A stretch of DNA of 64,000 nt, from positions 1,984,001-2,048,000 of the forward strand of contig NZ_CP068760.1 in NCBI RefSeq assembly GCF_016775705.1, read 5' to 3'. Under the pieces are notes generated by a model. The model made no database searches, was not told where the DNA came from, and saw only the letters and a program-made list of their open reading frames with translations. How positions within the stretch are numbered: position 1 is the stretch's first letter; each line of letters opens with the position of its first letter. The stretch comes from Chryseobacterium cucumeris (GTDB lineage: Bacteria; Bacteroidota; Bacteroidia; Flavobacteriales; Weeksellaceae). Made by a program: the position numbers and the translations under genes. Positions 25,711 to 34,733 of the stretch are shown in pieces.

Positions 25711-26718
25711 ATGCCAAATCCACTAAAATATAATAAGAAGTTTGATGAACTGAATGAAGAGGAAAAAAAGCTTCTGGAAATCAATAAAAAAACAATAGCA
25801 GATTTTGTTGAACAATCCTCTTCCATCAGCGATGTCAACTATGCTACCAGAAATGCCCATGCCAAAACGTATGCGGTAGCAAAAGGTACATTCAGGATAG
25901 AATCTGATATTCCGGAATCACTGCAGCCTTTTTTTGATAAGGAAAAATTTGATCTTACTATACGGTTTTCCAATGCTCAGCTGAAAATTAAGAATACAAG
26001 AAAGGATATTCCTGCCTACGGCTTTGCAGTGCAGATCAAGAATGAAAACGGTGGGCTTCTTGCCAATTATCCATTGGTGAATTTTCCCCTGTTTCCTATA
26101 AATTCTGTTTCAAATTTTTTGAAACTGTTTACGGCGGTCAACAGATTTTACACCAAAAAATGGAGCAGTTTGTTTACCCTGCTGCTTCAGATGATTAAAA
26201 TGACTCCTTCCCTGCTAACAGCTGATATGGTTCGTAATATGATTCAACTTCTTCGTAAAAGAAATGATTTTATTCTTTCCTTCGACTATCATTCTATAGG
26301 AGCTTACCGGCTTGGAGATCATATCATCAAAATAAAACTGTCTCCTCAATCTGTGGATAAGAACATTGGAAAAAAACAAAAGGTCAAGGATTCTTTAAAA
26401 AACTATCTGCAAACCCATGATTTTAAAGCCGATGTTTTAGTGCAGATCTGTTATGACCTGAAAGATCAGCCGATCAACAGACTGAATGTTGAGTGGAGAA
26501 ATTCTCCTTTTATTAAAATCGGTGAGGTCAGAATCAATAAAAATTCTTTGCTGGATGCGCGGGACTGTACCAATGAATTGCTTTCATTCAATCCTTTTGA
26601 AAGTAAAATATTTTTTCAGCCTATAGGAAAAATACAAAAGCTGCGTGATGAAGCTTATAAAGTTTCTGTGCAGACCAGAAGGAAAATTAATAAGTTACTG
26701 CATGGGAAAAACAGTTAA
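25711..26718 (+). CDS. Catalase-family (SrpA-like) haem protein
   Basis: 335 aa, shorter than true catalases. Recognisable blocks are RNAHAKTYAVAKGTFRIESD (catalytic His region), FDLTIRFSNAQ and PAYGFAVQIKN, and near the C terminus LLSFNPFESKIFFQPIGKIQ followed by LRDEAYKVSVQTRRKIN. This is the catalase-related subfamily of small, often peroxidase-like enzymes. The proximal Tyr region of large catalases is not evident. Monocistronic, with no peroxide regulator nearby. Confidence 0.8.
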   Translation: MPNPLKYNKKFDELNEEEKKLLEINKKTIADFVEQSSSISDVNYATRNAHAKTYAVAKGTFRIESDIPESLQPFFDKEKFDLTIRFSNAQLKIKNTRKDIPAYGFAVQIKNENGGLLANYPLVNFPLFPINSVSNFLKLFTAVNRFYTKKWSSLFTLLLQMIKMTPSLLTADMVRNMIQLLRKRNDFILSFDYHSIGAYRLGDHIIKIKLSPQSVDKNIGKKQKVKDSLKNYLQTHDFKADVLVQICYDLKDQPINRLNVEWRNSPFIKIGEVRINKNSLLDARDCTNELLSFNPFESKIFFQPIGKIQKLRDEAYKVSVQTRRKINKLLHGKNS

Positions 26719-26787
26719 AATAATGATGAGTTATGAATGATGAATTTTTGCATGTGATGTGAAAAAGATTGATCCAACTAAAAAATA

Positions 26788-26812
26788 AAAGACTGTTGTG
26801 ACAACAGTCTTT
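26788..26812 (-). terminator. Terminator of the TetR-DUF1348 operon
   Basis: AAAGACTGTTG pairs with CAACAGTCTTT around TGA: an 11-bp perfect stem. On the minus strand a T-rich tract follows. It lies 5 nt after the DUF1348 stop codon. Confidence 0.88.
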
Positions 26813-26817
26813 ACATC

Positions 26818-27231
26818 TTATTTAAACTTTCGTTCTTCTTCTTTGATAGCCAGATCATTGATACTGGCATATCTTTTTGCCATGAGCCCGTTCTCATCGA
26901 ACTCCCAGTTTTCATTCCCATAAGCCCTGAACCATTTCCCTTCCTTGGTTTGGTACTCATATTCAAAACGAACGGCAATACGATTGTCGGTGTGTGCCCA
27001 ATATTCCTTTTTAAGCTTATAATGAAGCTCTTTTTCCCATTTTTTCTGCAGAAATACTACAATCTCTTCTCTCCCATTCACAAAGGTATCTCTGTTTCTC
27101 CATTCGCTGTCGATGGTATATGCTTTGGAAACCTTTTCAGGATCCTGACTGTTCCAGGCATCTTCTGCGAGTTGAATTTTTTCCAGGGCCGTTTCAAGAG
27201 TGAAAGGCGGAAGCGGATGTTTCTGTTCCAT
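26818..27231 (-). CDS. DUF1348 protein, NTF2-like fold
   Basis: 137 aa. Blocks [40 protein letters not shown] and [20 protein letters not shown], then [20 protein letters not shown], match the DUF1348/SnoaL-like family. These are small alpha+beta barrels of the NTF2 superfamily, mostly of unknown activity. It follows the TetR gene by 3 nt and is presumably controlled by it. Confidence 0.88.
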   Translation of the reverse strand: MEQKHPLPPFTLETALEKIQLAEDAWNSQDPEKVSKAYTIDSEWRNRDTFVNGREEIVVFLQKKWEKELHYKLKKEYWAHTDNRIAVRFEYEYQTKEGKWFRAYGNENWEFDENGLMAKRYASINDLAIKEEERKFK

Positions 27232-27234
27232 AAC

Positions 27235-27762
27235 TTATTGTATTAAATTGGTCACTATTTTTTTTGATTTTTCAATGAGTTCATTGGATTTGAAAAGCTG
27301 GCTTTCTATGATACTGCTTTCAAAAAGCATGTAGACATGATCCGAAAATTCATTATCATCGAGCAATTCTAAAAAAAAATTTCTCAGATCTGCTTTATGA
27401 GACTGAATAACGCTCAGTATTTTAGTATTATCCATGGGGATCTCCGACAGAATATTCAGAAAGCTGCAACCTCTGAAATTTTCCTTTTCGTTCATATACA
27501 CGAGGAAATCGAAAGCATTGATGATCTTGGATTTTAAGCTTTTTTCTTTTGCTATAAAGTGATTGAGCTCACCAAACCAATATTCATGTCTTACCTTCAG
27601 AAATTCTACACACAGATCTTCTTTGGATTTAAAATGCTGATAAAAGCTTGCCTTGGCAACTTCAGCTTCGGAAATAATCTGATTGATTCCGGTAGAATTA
27701 TACCCTTGTTTTGCAAACAATTCGAAGGTTATTTCTACTATTCTTTCTCTTGGAGATTTCAT
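27235..27762 (-). CDS. TetR/AcrR-family transcriptional regulator
   Basis: 175 aa. The HTH is at the N terminus: RERIVEITFELFAKQGYNST, GINQIISEAEVAKASFYQHF, KSKEDLCVEFL. The ligand-binding half (FDFLVYMNEKENFRGCSFLN) resembles the TetR_C YcdC/YxaF-type. First gene of a two-gene operon with the DUF1348 protein, so probably autoregulated and controlling that gene. Inducer unknown. Confidence 0.9.
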   Translation of the reverse strand: MKSPRERIVEITFELFAKQGYNSTGINQIISEAEVAKASFYQHFKSKEDLCVEFLKVRHEYWFGELNHFIAKEKSLKSKIINAFDFLVYMNEKENFRGCSFLNILSEIPMDNTKILSVIQSHKADLRNFFLELLDDNEFSDHVYMLFESSIIESQLFKSNELIEKSKKIVTNLIQ

Positions 27763-28071
27763 ATGCTTTTCTTTTCTGGAACAAATGTATGAAAAAAAAT
27801 TACATACAGACCAGTCTGTCTGTTTTTATTTTTAATTTTTTTTTTGAGAATTTTTGAAAGCGCAAAGGCGCTAAATTTTTATAGATTTAACATATTTAAG
27901 GCGCAAAGATTTTATCTCCGATAAAACTTAATAATGCTAAGAAAGGCTTTGAATGAAACCGGTAATTGCGCAGTAATCTTGCTGAAAATCTTCGATTTTC
28001 TTGTGTCTTAAAAGCAGCATAATTTTTATCTTCTTTGCGCCTTTGCGTTGTCCAACTAAGAATATGAATAG
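27763..28071. repeat. Intergenic spacer with GCGCAAAGGCGC-type repeats
   Basis: No gene seen. GCGCAAAGGCGC at about 27859, AAGGCGCAAAGATTTTATC at about 27899, and the reverse form TTTGCGCCTTTGCG near 28034-28048 form a long-range inverted repeat. Such strings are common intergenic elements in this group. The left end holds the TetR promoter region. Confidence 0.5.
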
Positions 28072-28103
28072 AAAAAGCCTCCAGAAATAGATTCCAGAGG
28101 CTT
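28072..28103 (-). terminator. Terminator of the Ter operon
   Basis: AAGCCTCTGG and CTGGAGGCTT arms (minus strand) around a short loop, followed by five T. Located 22 nt after the terC stop codon, at the end of seven same-strand genes. Confidence 0.8.
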
Positions 28104-28124
28104 GATAGTATATTTTAAATAGGA

Positions 28125-29165
28125 TTACTCTTCCAGTTCTTCTTTCTTCTCTTCTTCTTTTTCAGGGAAGATAACGGATAAAAGAACAGAGATCACCAAT
28201 ACACCTCCTACGATTCCTAATGAAACCGGAGACGGAATATGGATCCATGGCGCAATAAGCATCTTAACTCCAATGAAGGACAGGATAATCGCCAATCCAT
28301 ATGGAAGTTTGCTGAACATATGAATAAAGTTCGCTAACAGGAAATATAATGATCTTAATCCTAAAATAGCAAAGATATTTGATGTATAAAGGATAAACGG
28401 GTCATTTGAGATTGCAAAGATCGCCGGGATGGAGTCTACAGCGAAAAGAACGTCCGTAAATTCAATAACACCCACTACTACTAAAAGAGGAGTTGCCATT
28501 TTAATTCCGTTTTGGATGGTGAAGAACTTATCTCCATCGTAGTTATCTGAAACTTTCCAGAAACTCTTGATCAGTTTTGCTCCTGCTGTATTACTGTAAT
28601 CTTCATCGTCACCATCATCACCGTCACCCCATGATTTGATCCCTGCATAGACAAGGAATAATCCGAATAAGGTCATGACTACGTTGATTTTCACTGCTTC
28701 ACCGAAGATATTCATTTCAGGAAGATAGGTAAGATTAATCAGTCCTACTCCTGCAAAAATGAATATAGCTCTGAAGATCAGCGCTCCGATAATCCCCCAG
28801 AAAAGGACTTTGTGATGAAGATATTTCGGAACTTTAAAGAACCCGAAAACGAGGATAAATACAAATAAATTATCCACAGACAAGGCTTTTTCAATCCAAT
28901 AAGCAGCCTGATACTGTGTAAATTTCTCTACTGCCAAAGCATGGCTTTCAGGGCTTCCGTCGGTATTGAATACCCAATATACCACCCCTGAAAAAACCAT
29001 GGAAAGCGAAATCCATACGATAGACCAGATGGTAGCTTCTTTGGAAGAGACTTCATGACTTTTTTTATTAAATACCCCTAAGTCCAGGAGCAGCATGATA
29101 ACAACCGTTACTGCGAATCCCCACACCAGACCAGGGTGCAGTTCTAAAATACTTTGATGTTCCAC
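28125..29165 (-). CDS. terC: TerC-family integral membrane protein
   Basis: The coding frame is open to 29213 (TTG), but that codon lies in a likely promoter-like string. The GTG at 29165 gives the usual TerC N terminus (VEHQSILELHPGLVWGF). Several membrane spans with the family's acidic signatures: MLLLDLGVFNKKSH, WIEKALSVDNLFVFILVFGF and EFTDVLFAVDSIPAIFAISN. TerC proteins are linked to tellurite resistance and metal (Mn) efflux. A D/G-rich cytoplasmic loop (GDGDDGDDEDYSN) and a very acidic C-terminal tail are present. Last gene of the Ter operon. Start uncertain. Confidence 0.88.
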   Translation of the reverse strand: MEHQSILELHPGLVWGFAVTVVIMLLLDLGVFNKKSHEVSSKEATIWSIVWISLSMVFSGVVYWVFNTDGSPESHALAVEKFTQYQAAYWIEKALSVDNLFVFILVFGFFKVPKYLHHKVLFWGIIGALIFRAIFIFAGVGLINLTYLPEMNIFGEAVKINVVMTLFGLFLVYAGIKSWGDGDDGDDEDYSNTAGAKLIKSFWKVSDNYDGDKFFTIQNGIKMATPLLVVVGVIEFTDVLFAVDSIPAIFAISNDPFILYTSNIFAILGLRSLYFLLANFIHMFSKLPYGLAIILSFIGVKMLIAPWIHIPSPVSLGIVGGVLVISVLLSVIFPEKEEEKKEELEE

Positions 29166-29250
29166 TTGAGTTATGTTATTATATGATAAAAGCAATAGAT
29201 GCACAGAGTACAAATATTGCTATTTTATTTATCTTTTGATTGACAATTGA

Positions 29251-29859
29251 TTATAAGTAATTCATCTGCACTGTCTGGATCGTCTGCTCCAGCTTTTTAT
29301 CTGCTGTAGGATCTCCGATCGCATTGAATTTCCATTCTCCGTTTCTCTTGTAGAAAACCCCCATTACCATGGCAACATGTCCGCTGAAAGAAGCATCATT
29401 CGCAATATCATATTTTGCAAAAACTTCTCTCACATTGGTAGGTGATCCTTCATAAATACGGATAGAAGCAAAAGGAATAGTTCCGAAATCCTGGCCTCTG
29501 TAGCTGTTCAAAACCATTGCCACATGCTCAACATTCGGTTCCAGCTGGCTGAAATCTACCGTGATTACTTCATTATCCAATCCGTCATCTCCGTTTACGT
29601 CACCGGTAAGGTCGTCTCCACTGTGTCTTACAGATCCGTTTCTTGATTTAAGATTTCCGAAATAGATTACTTCTGTAACGTTTTTGTTTGAATCATATAA
29701 AATACAGCTTCCGTCCAAGTCTACTGCTTCTTTCTTTGTTCCGAAAAATCCTTTCTTTTCGATTGCTCCCCAGTTGATTCCTACACAAGCCTGGGAAAGC
29801 TCAGCTCCATTTTCTTTTTTAAGGTTAATTCTCTGACCTTTTTGTAAGTTGATAGCCAT
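29251..29859 (-). CDS. TerD-domain protein (second copy)
   Basis: 202 aa. Begins MAINLQKGQRINLKKENG, exactly as the other TerD of the operon, then CVGINWGAIE, VDLDGSCILYD, RHSGDDLTGDVNGDD and VDFSQLEPNVEHVAMVLNSY. The Asp-rich calcium-binding loops of TerD are present (DLDGS, SGDDLTGD, GDDGLDNE). Compared with classical TerD it is slightly longer and its C-terminal part differs. TerD proteins bind Ca and act with TelA, TerC and nucleotide-processing enzymes in chemical stress resistance. Confidence 0.88.
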   Translation of the reverse strand: MAINLQKGQRINLKKENGAELSQACVGINWGAIEKKGFFGTKKEAVDLDGSCILYDSNKNVTEVIYFGNLKSRNGSVRHSGDDLTGDVNGDDGLDNEVITVDFSQLEPNVEHVAMVLNSYRGQDFGTIPFASIRIYEGSPTNVREVFAKYDIANDASFSGHVAMVMGVFYKRNGEWKFNAIGDPTADKKLEQTIQTVQMNYL

Positions 29860-29928
29860 CTTTCTATGTTTAGTTGTTATTTACTTTTTTGCAAAAAAGA
29901 TAATCTTCTTTGCTTTTCAAATTTCGTT

Positions 29929-30876
29929 CTAATTATTATTCAAATTCAAATTAAGCATTGCCCGCAGAATATTCGTTTCTTCGTCGAAGTCAAAGATTTT
30001 ACTCATAATATCCATATTTTCCAGGTTTTTAATATAATCTTTCAGAACGCCTTCCACTTCAGCTGGCAAAGTACGCTTTCTTTCGTTCATACTATGTTCC
30101 AGCTGCTCATTTTTACTTCTCAGCTGATCAATAATGGAACTCTGATTAGACTGATTCTCGGAAATATCCAGCTTATCCAGTTCTTTGTCGAAAAGATACA
30201 ATTTCTTTTCGTCTACACTGAAAATAAAATAATCATCAGACTGAAAGATTTTAAAAAGTTCATAATCGTGGGTTCCGATAAGGTAACCACATACGAAACG
30301 GACTTTAAACCCCTGTATATTAAGCCTTCCCAACAGTTTCCTTTCAATGGAATATTCTTTATACTGATAGGAAGGAAAAGAATCAGTTTTCAGCAGTGTT
30401 TCATCTGCCTCCGATCTGTAAAATTCCTGGGCATATTTTTTATGAAAGTACAGTACATTGTCCCAATTGGCCGTAAAACGATCTTCCGTCAGGTCTTTAT
30501 ACACTGTTTTTAAGTGTTGGGAAAAGACACCGCTATACATTTTTCTGTCGGTCTCAAAACTATCTACCTTTCTTTCTTCAAAACCTGAAATATATTTACT
30601 GTTGATGTTAATTTCATTGATGACCGCCAGCATGTCATTTTCCTTCTGCTTTTTAATTTTAGTCAGAAGTTCTATAAGGCTGTCGGTATACTGCAGGTGG
30701 AAAAGTTCCAGTTTATTATAATCTAAAGCCGTATTTTCCTGGAACAGATTGTGGATAATATCCGTTTTGATGTAAATAGATATAATATCAATATGTTCAA
30801 AAAAATTAGCGAGAAGCTTAAGCTTTGTTAACCTTCTTTTGCTTTGCGACAATATGGTTGCGGCATCATCCCCCAC
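29929..30876 (-). CDS. Helical protein of the Ter operon, unknown function
   Basis: 315 aa starting at a GTG codon (an in-frame stop lies six codons upstream). Mostly helical with coiled-coil potential at 55-90 and 240-280 (QLRSKNEQLEHSMNERKR), with an aromatic central domain (YKEYSIERKLLGRLNIQG). I recognise no domain. Sitting between TelA and the second TerD, it is likely a structural or scaffold part of the Ter complex. It follows telA by 16 nt. Confidence 0.75.
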   Translation of the reverse strand: MGDDAATILSQSKRRLTKLKLLANFFEHIDIISIYIKTDIIHNLFQENTALDYNKLELFHLQYTDSLIELLTKIKKQKENDMLAVINEININSKYISGFEERKVDSFETDRKMYSGVFSQHLKTVYKDLTEDRFTANWDNVLYFHKKYAQEFYRSEADETLLKTDSFPSYQYKEYSIERKLLGRLNIQGFKVRFVCGYLIGTHDYELFKIFQSDDYFIFSVDEKKLYLFDKELDKLDISENQSNQSSIIDQLRSKNEQLEHSMNERKRTLPAEVEGVLKDYIKNLENMDIMSKIFDFDEETNILRAMLNLNLNNN

Positions 30877-30892
30877 CTTGGTATCCTATAAA

Positions 30893-32068
30893 TTAACCTC
30901 TGACATTTGCTTTTAGTTCGTGCTCCAATGTCTGAAGATCCTGATCCAGTTTTCTTCTGTTGTCAGCTCCTTGTTTCTGGATTTGTTTCACTTCATTCAA
31001 TGTATTGATCAGCATTGATGTTGTTTCTCTCAATGTTTCCACCGATACGATAGTCTGCTCATTGGCTCTGGCAACGTTCACTGAATTCTGGCCAAGACGC
31101 TCTGCATTCTTTCTTAAAATCTCTTCTGTAGTAGAAGATACTTTTTGCTGGATTTCAATATTCTGCTGCTGTCTGTACATCGCTACCGCAAGGGAAAGCT
31201 GGTTTTTCCAAACCGGAAGTGTAGTGGTAAGAATCGTCTGTGCCTTTTCAGCAATAGAAACGTTGTTGTTCTGTACGAGTCTGATCTGAGGAAGTGACTG
31301 CATCATAATCACACGCACCACTTTAAGATCAGCCATTCTCCTGTCTAGCCTCGCAATGAAATCTCTTTTATCTGCAATCTGATAATCCTGATAAATCTGC
31401 GGATTCGCTTCCATCTGAGCAAGCTCGCCTGCAGCTCTTTCCATTCTGATATTACCTGCAATGACAAGCTCTTCAATCTGCTTGATAGAATTCACATTAC
31501 TTTCAAAAATAGTCTGAAGTACAGCGTTATCTTTTGTAGAGGTGATAATTCCCGCATTTACTTTATAAGAAATCTGCTCGATATTATTGATGATCTTATC
31601 GTATTTTGCAAAAAGATTTTCCACCTGAGTCATTACCTTTTTCATGAATGGCAATTTGCTCAGGAAGCTTTTCACTTTATTTCCGTTAAGTTCTTCTACA
31701 TCTACATAGTTAAGCTCTACCAAAAGGTCGTTGATAAGCCCACCAACTTCTCCTGAGTTTGATCTTCTTACATTTCCTAAGAAGCTGTCACTCTGGTTGG
31801 TTAATGTTTTCTGAAGCTCTGCCCCGAAATTAACGATTGAACCAGGGTTGGTCTCGTCAATAGAGTTCGCAAGAACTTCATATTTCTGACGTTCTTCTGA
31901 CTGCAGCTGTGTCAGATTTACATTTCCCTCTCTATCCACAAGAACAGCCGGCGCCGCATTCTGAGCGGGCTGAGCCGGAGTAGGAGGAGCCATTGGAGTC
32001 GGCTCAAAAGTTTTAAGGGGTTCTATTGATCCCAGCGGATCTATGGGTTGATTTTCCTGATTGTCCAT
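30893..32068 (-). CDS. telA: TelA-family toxic anion resistance protein
   Basis: 391 aa. A Pro/Ala-rich N-terminal tail (TPMAPPTPAQPAQNAAPAV) is followed by the long helical TelA domain: FLGNVRRSNSGEVGGLINDL, FLSKLPFMKKVMTQVENLFA, NIRMERAAGELAQMEANPQI and LPQIRLVQNNNVSIAEKAQT. TelA forms part of tellurite and stress resistance systems, associating with TerD at the membrane periphery. Starts 2 nt after terD. Confidence 0.92.
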   Translation of the reverse strand: MDNQENQPIDPLGSIEPLKTFEPTPMAPPTPAQPAQNAAPAVLVDREGNVNLTQLQSEERQKYEVLANSIDETNPGSIVNFGAELQKTLTNQSDSFLGNVRRSNSGEVGGLINDLLVELNYVDVEELNGNKVKSFLSKLPFMKKVMTQVENLFAKYDKIINNIEQISYKVNAGIITSTKDNAVLQTIFESNVNSIKQIEELVIAGNIRMERAAGELAQMEANPQIYQDYQIADKRDFIARLDRRMADLKVVRVIMMQSLPQIRLVQNNNVSIAEKAQTILTTTLPVWKNQLSLAVAMYRQQQNIEIQQKVSSTTEEILRKNAERLGQNSVNVARANEQTIVSVETLRETTSMLINTLNEVKQIQKQGADNRRKLDQDLQTLEHELKANVRG

Positions 32069-32070
32069 GA

Positions 32071-32628
32071 TTACTTTTGATAAATTGATACAAATTTCTC
32101 AAGGCCGTCTCTCTGTCCTGCACCTACAGCCTCAAATTTCCATTCTCCGTTTCTGTTGTAGATTCTTCCGAATTCTACAGCGGTTTCGATTGAGAAATCT
32201 TCGTCTAATTCGTATTTTAAGATCTCTTCATTCGTATCTGTATTGAAAATTCTGATGAAAGAATTTCTTACCTGTCCAAAGTTTTGCTTTCTTGAATCAG
32301 CCTCGTGAATCGTTACGACTACTGTAATTTCTTTGATAGCACTGTCAATTTTAGTAAGATCAATTTTGATCTGCTCATCGTCACCTGCTCCTTCCCCGGT
32401 AAGGTTATCTCCTGTGTGGATCACAGATTTGTCCGGAGACTCAAGGTTGTTATAGAAAATAAAGTGATTATCTGAAACTAATTTTTTGTCGTCTCCTAGC
32501 AAAAACAAAGAGGCATCAAGGTCGAAAGCGGTTCCTGTAGAAGTATTATTGATATCCCATCCTAAACCTACAGTAAATTTAGGTGCGTTAATGTTTTCTC
32601 TTTGTCCTTTTTGTAAGTTAATAGCCAT
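32071..32628 (-). CDS. terD: TerD-family stress protein
   Basis: 185 aa, the typical TerD length. MAINLQKGQRENINAPKFTV, GLGWDINNTSTGTAFDLDAS, NLESPDKSVIHTGDNLTGEG and AGDDEQIKIDLTKIDSAIKE are the diagnostic blocks, including the DxDxS and DNLTGEGAGDDE calcium-binding loops. The C terminus is FGRIYNRNGEWKFEAVGAGQ. It overlaps the PRTase gene by 11 bp. Confidence 0.93.
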   Translation of the reverse strand: MAINLQKGQRENINAPKFTVGLGWDINNTSTGTAFDLDASLFLLGDDKKLVSDNHFIFYNNLESPDKSVIHTGDNLTGEGAGDDEQIKIDLTKIDSAIKEITVVVTIHEADSRKQNFGQVRNSFIRIFNTDTNEEILKYELDEDFSIETAVEFGRIYNRNGEWKFEAVGAGQRDGLEKFVSIYQK

Positions 32629-33442
32629 AATATAATTCCGTTTGTGTTAAAGTATTGATGTTATTTTCGTATTCTTTTATTAAATGATAATTGTTACTGA
32701 TCGCCAACTCCAAAAGCAGGTCCATCTGTTCCTTTTTTACTTGAGACGTAAGATAGTCAAAATTACTTGATTCCAGGCCTAAAATATATTTTACAATCCT
32801 TGTATTGAACTGAAAACTTTCTTTATTCATCACTTCTGCAACATGTTTTACATTTTTTACGGCATAGTAGTTGAAAAAGTTTTCAATTTTCGGGTCAAGG
32901 TCAAAATTCATCAGTTCTGCATAATACAGGAACATAAAGTCAGCCTCCACGTTATATTCATTCAGGATTCTGTTGACAGTATATTCATGACTTCCCGTGA
33001 TTTTTATATCGTCTATAAAAATACAAAGTTTTCCTCTCAAAAAGTCCTTATCGATATAATAAGTGTCATTGGCGATCAGATTTTTGCGGTCTTCAAAATT
33101 GAGATTCCCGTAATCTGTGATATAGGTATGATTACGATTGATTTTCGACAGAATACTTGACTTTTTTCCTTTTTGAAACAGATAAAAATCCAGGTGTTTT
33201 TTAAAGTAAAAACATAAAAAGTTGGATGCAGTAGGAATCGCCATATAGGGGCTTGGAAGCACTACAATCTCTTTATCTGTATTTAAAAGCTCTTCATTTG
33301 CGGAAATAAATCCGTCGAATAATTCTCTTGCAAATTTTTCAGCATACGACTTATCGCCATACTTGAAATAACTGTATTCCGCAGGTGAGAACGTAAACTC
33401 ATCTGCCGAATGAATGTGGTGTAAGCTGTATCTTTTATTCAT
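32618..33442 (-). CDS. Phosphoribosyltransferase-like protein of the Ter operon
   Basis: 274 aa from the ATG at 33442, which clears the upstream HAD gene. The PRPP loop is recognisable as LCIFIDDIKITGSHEYTV (hydrophobic strand, paired Asp, TG), with EIVVLPSPYMAIPTASNF before it. PRTase genes of this type are known partners of HAD and TerD genes in Ter systems and have been proposed to make a nucleoside-like metabolite (Anantharaman, Iyer and Aravind). Function here is by that analogy. Confidence 0.72.
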   Translation of the reverse strand: MNKRYSLHHIHSADEFTFSPAEYSYFKYGDKSYAEKFARELFDGFISANEELLNTDKEIVVLPSPYMAIPTASNFLCFYFKKHLDFYLFQKGKKSSILSKINRNHTYITDYGNLNFEDRKNLIANDTYYIDKDFLRGKLCIFIDDIKITGSHEYTVNRILNEYNVEADFMFLYYAELMNFDLDPKIENFFNYYAVKNVKHVAEVMNKESFQFNTRIVKYILGLESSNFDYLTSQVKKEQMDLLLELAISNNYHLIKEYENNINTLTQTELYYGY

Positions 33443-33449
33443 GTTTATT

Positions 33450-34118
33450 TTAGTGTTTAAGTAAATGGGCACTGAAGCCAAAGTTCTTTGCTCCCTGATA
33501 ATCTGCCACCGGATTATCTCCGATATGCAGGATCTGATTCATAGCCAAATTCTGATCTTTAATCTTATTCTTCACTTCCTGAAAAATAAGCGGATTCGGT
33601 TTGGAACAGTTGATTTCATCAGAATAGATATGGAAATCTATGTACTGATCCAGGTTTTCATGAATCAGGAATTTCCTCATTGTTTTTCCTTTGATAAATC
33701 CAGTGTTGCTTAGAATATTTATGGTCTTTCCCTGATTTTTAATATCCTCAAAAAAATCGTGAATATTTTCAAAAATCACCACCGGCTTGTATTCCAGAAA
33801 CAATTCTTCACTCTTGTTGTAAAACTCATTGAGATTTTCTTTATTCAATTGTTTTACATCCACATCCAGCGAACCGAGAATCATCAGATAGATCTCAAAA
33901 GTATCGATATTACCACCTGTTACTTCATTAATGGTATTGCAAAGATCATCATAATACTTTACGGTTTTCGCAACCTGTTCTATAGGCTTATCTACGTTAA
34001 AAAATGAGGAGAACAGCTCAACTCTTTTTGCTTTAAATTCAGGATGAGATTTGATTAAAGTGAGCCACAGGTCAAAGGAAAAATGACTGTGGTTATGGAT
34101 GTCGATATCTGTTTTCAA
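33450..34118 (-). CDS. HAD-superfamily hydrolase of the Ter operon
   Basis: 222 aa. Motif I is HFSFDLWLTLIKS, motif II ILSNTGF, the motif III Lys is in EINCSKPNPLIF, and motif IV is LHIGDNPVADYQGA. In motif I the first Asp is present but the second, the acid/base Asp of phosphatases, is Trp (DxWxT), as in non-phosphatase HADs such as dehalogenases (DxYxT). First gene of the operon, 7 nt before the PRTase gene. Substrate unknown. Confidence 0.85.
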   Translation of the reverse strand: MKTDIDIHNHSHFSFDLWLTLIKSHPEFKAKRVELFSSFFNVDKPIEQVAKTVKYYDDLCNTINEVTGGNIDTFEIYLMILGSLDVDVKQLNKENLNEFYNKSEELFLEYKPVVIFENIHDFFEDIKNQGKTINILSNTGFIKGKTMRKFLIHENLDQYIDFHIYSDEINCSKPNPLIFQEVKNKIKDQNLAMNQILHIGDNPVADYQGAKNFGFSAHLLKH

Positions 34119-34342
34119 TAGGTTTTAAGTTAAAAGTTTTTATCTAGCTTCTTGAAAAAGATTTAAAATTTTTTAATCATCAAAAAGTGTTCACGATACT
34201 ATTCTTCCCAAAGATAAAATATTTATCATAAAAGCATTACGTTCAAGATCTGTTTTAAGATATTTTTATGAAAATCCAAGGTTTTGAAAGGTTCACAGAA
34301 GATGATTGATGAAGCGTTTAAAAAAAATATTTTCAAAAATTC

Positions 34343-34372
34343 TTTGGAAATCAAAAAAAAATTATAATTTCG
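34343..34372 (+). promoter_or_regulatory. Promoter of the EF-G leader
   Basis: TTTG at 34343-34346, then 18 nt, then TAATTTCG at 34365-34372 (one mismatch to TAnnTTTG). This is the Bacteroidota housekeeping promoter form. Predicted start of the RNA is around 34378, just before the leader ORF. Confidence 0.65.
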
Positions 34373-34392
34373 CAACCGATTAACAATCAACA

Positions 34393-34479
34393 ATGTCAAC
34401 AAAAATGATAAATATTATAACGTTAAGCAATCCTGTCAGAGCTGTGTTCTTTGGCAGCACTGAATATTTATCTGAATAG
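34393..34479 (+). CDS. Leader peptide of the EF-G gene, 28 codons
   Basis: ATG at 34393, stop TAG at 34479, below normal gene-calling size. The peptide begins MSTKMINIITLSNP and ends STEYLSE. It lies between a good promoter and a strong terminator upstream of an EF-G paralogue gene. That arrangement is typical of ribosome-sensing attenuators in front of ribosomal-protection or translation-factor genes. Its translation is inferred, not shown. Confidence 0.55.
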   Translation: MSTKMINIITLSNPVRAVFFGSTEYLSE

Positions 34480-34512
34480 TTCTATAGATCTTTTATACCC
34501 AAAAATATATTG

Positions 34513-34542
34513 AAGACCTGTCTATTCGGATAGGTCTTTTTT
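34513..34542 (+). terminator. Intrinsic terminator (attenuator) upstream of the EF-G gene
   Basis: AAGACCTGTC (34513-34522) pairs with GATAGGTCTT (34529-34538), one G-U pair and a 6-nt loop, followed by six T. It stands 34 nt after the leader stop codon and 191 nt before the EF-G ATG, so most transcripts should end here unless it is bypassed. Confidence 0.85.
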
Positions 34543-34733
34543 GCTGCCCTATTTTCAGACTTTAACAAATCCAAAAACTTCTGTTGTTTGTTAAGATCTC
34601 TGAAATTTTCCTTTGATACGAAATACGAAAAATGTTTTACCGGCTTTATAAGACCGGAGTGTATTTTGTGCTTATTTTTTTCAGAACCTTTTCCAAAAAC
34701 AGATCTAAAAATCAACAATTTAAATTAAAAAAA

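Noticed and set aside
34432-34548. Long-range pairing GGCAGCA (34453-34459) with TGCTGCC (34542-34548) as an antiterminator
   Set aside because: It encloses the terminator without disrupting its stem, so it does not explain antitermination by itself.
34482-34718. Minus-strand 78-aa frame in the EF-G leader
   Set aside because: It overlaps the terminator and leader, has no recognised pattern and opposes the EF-G transcript.
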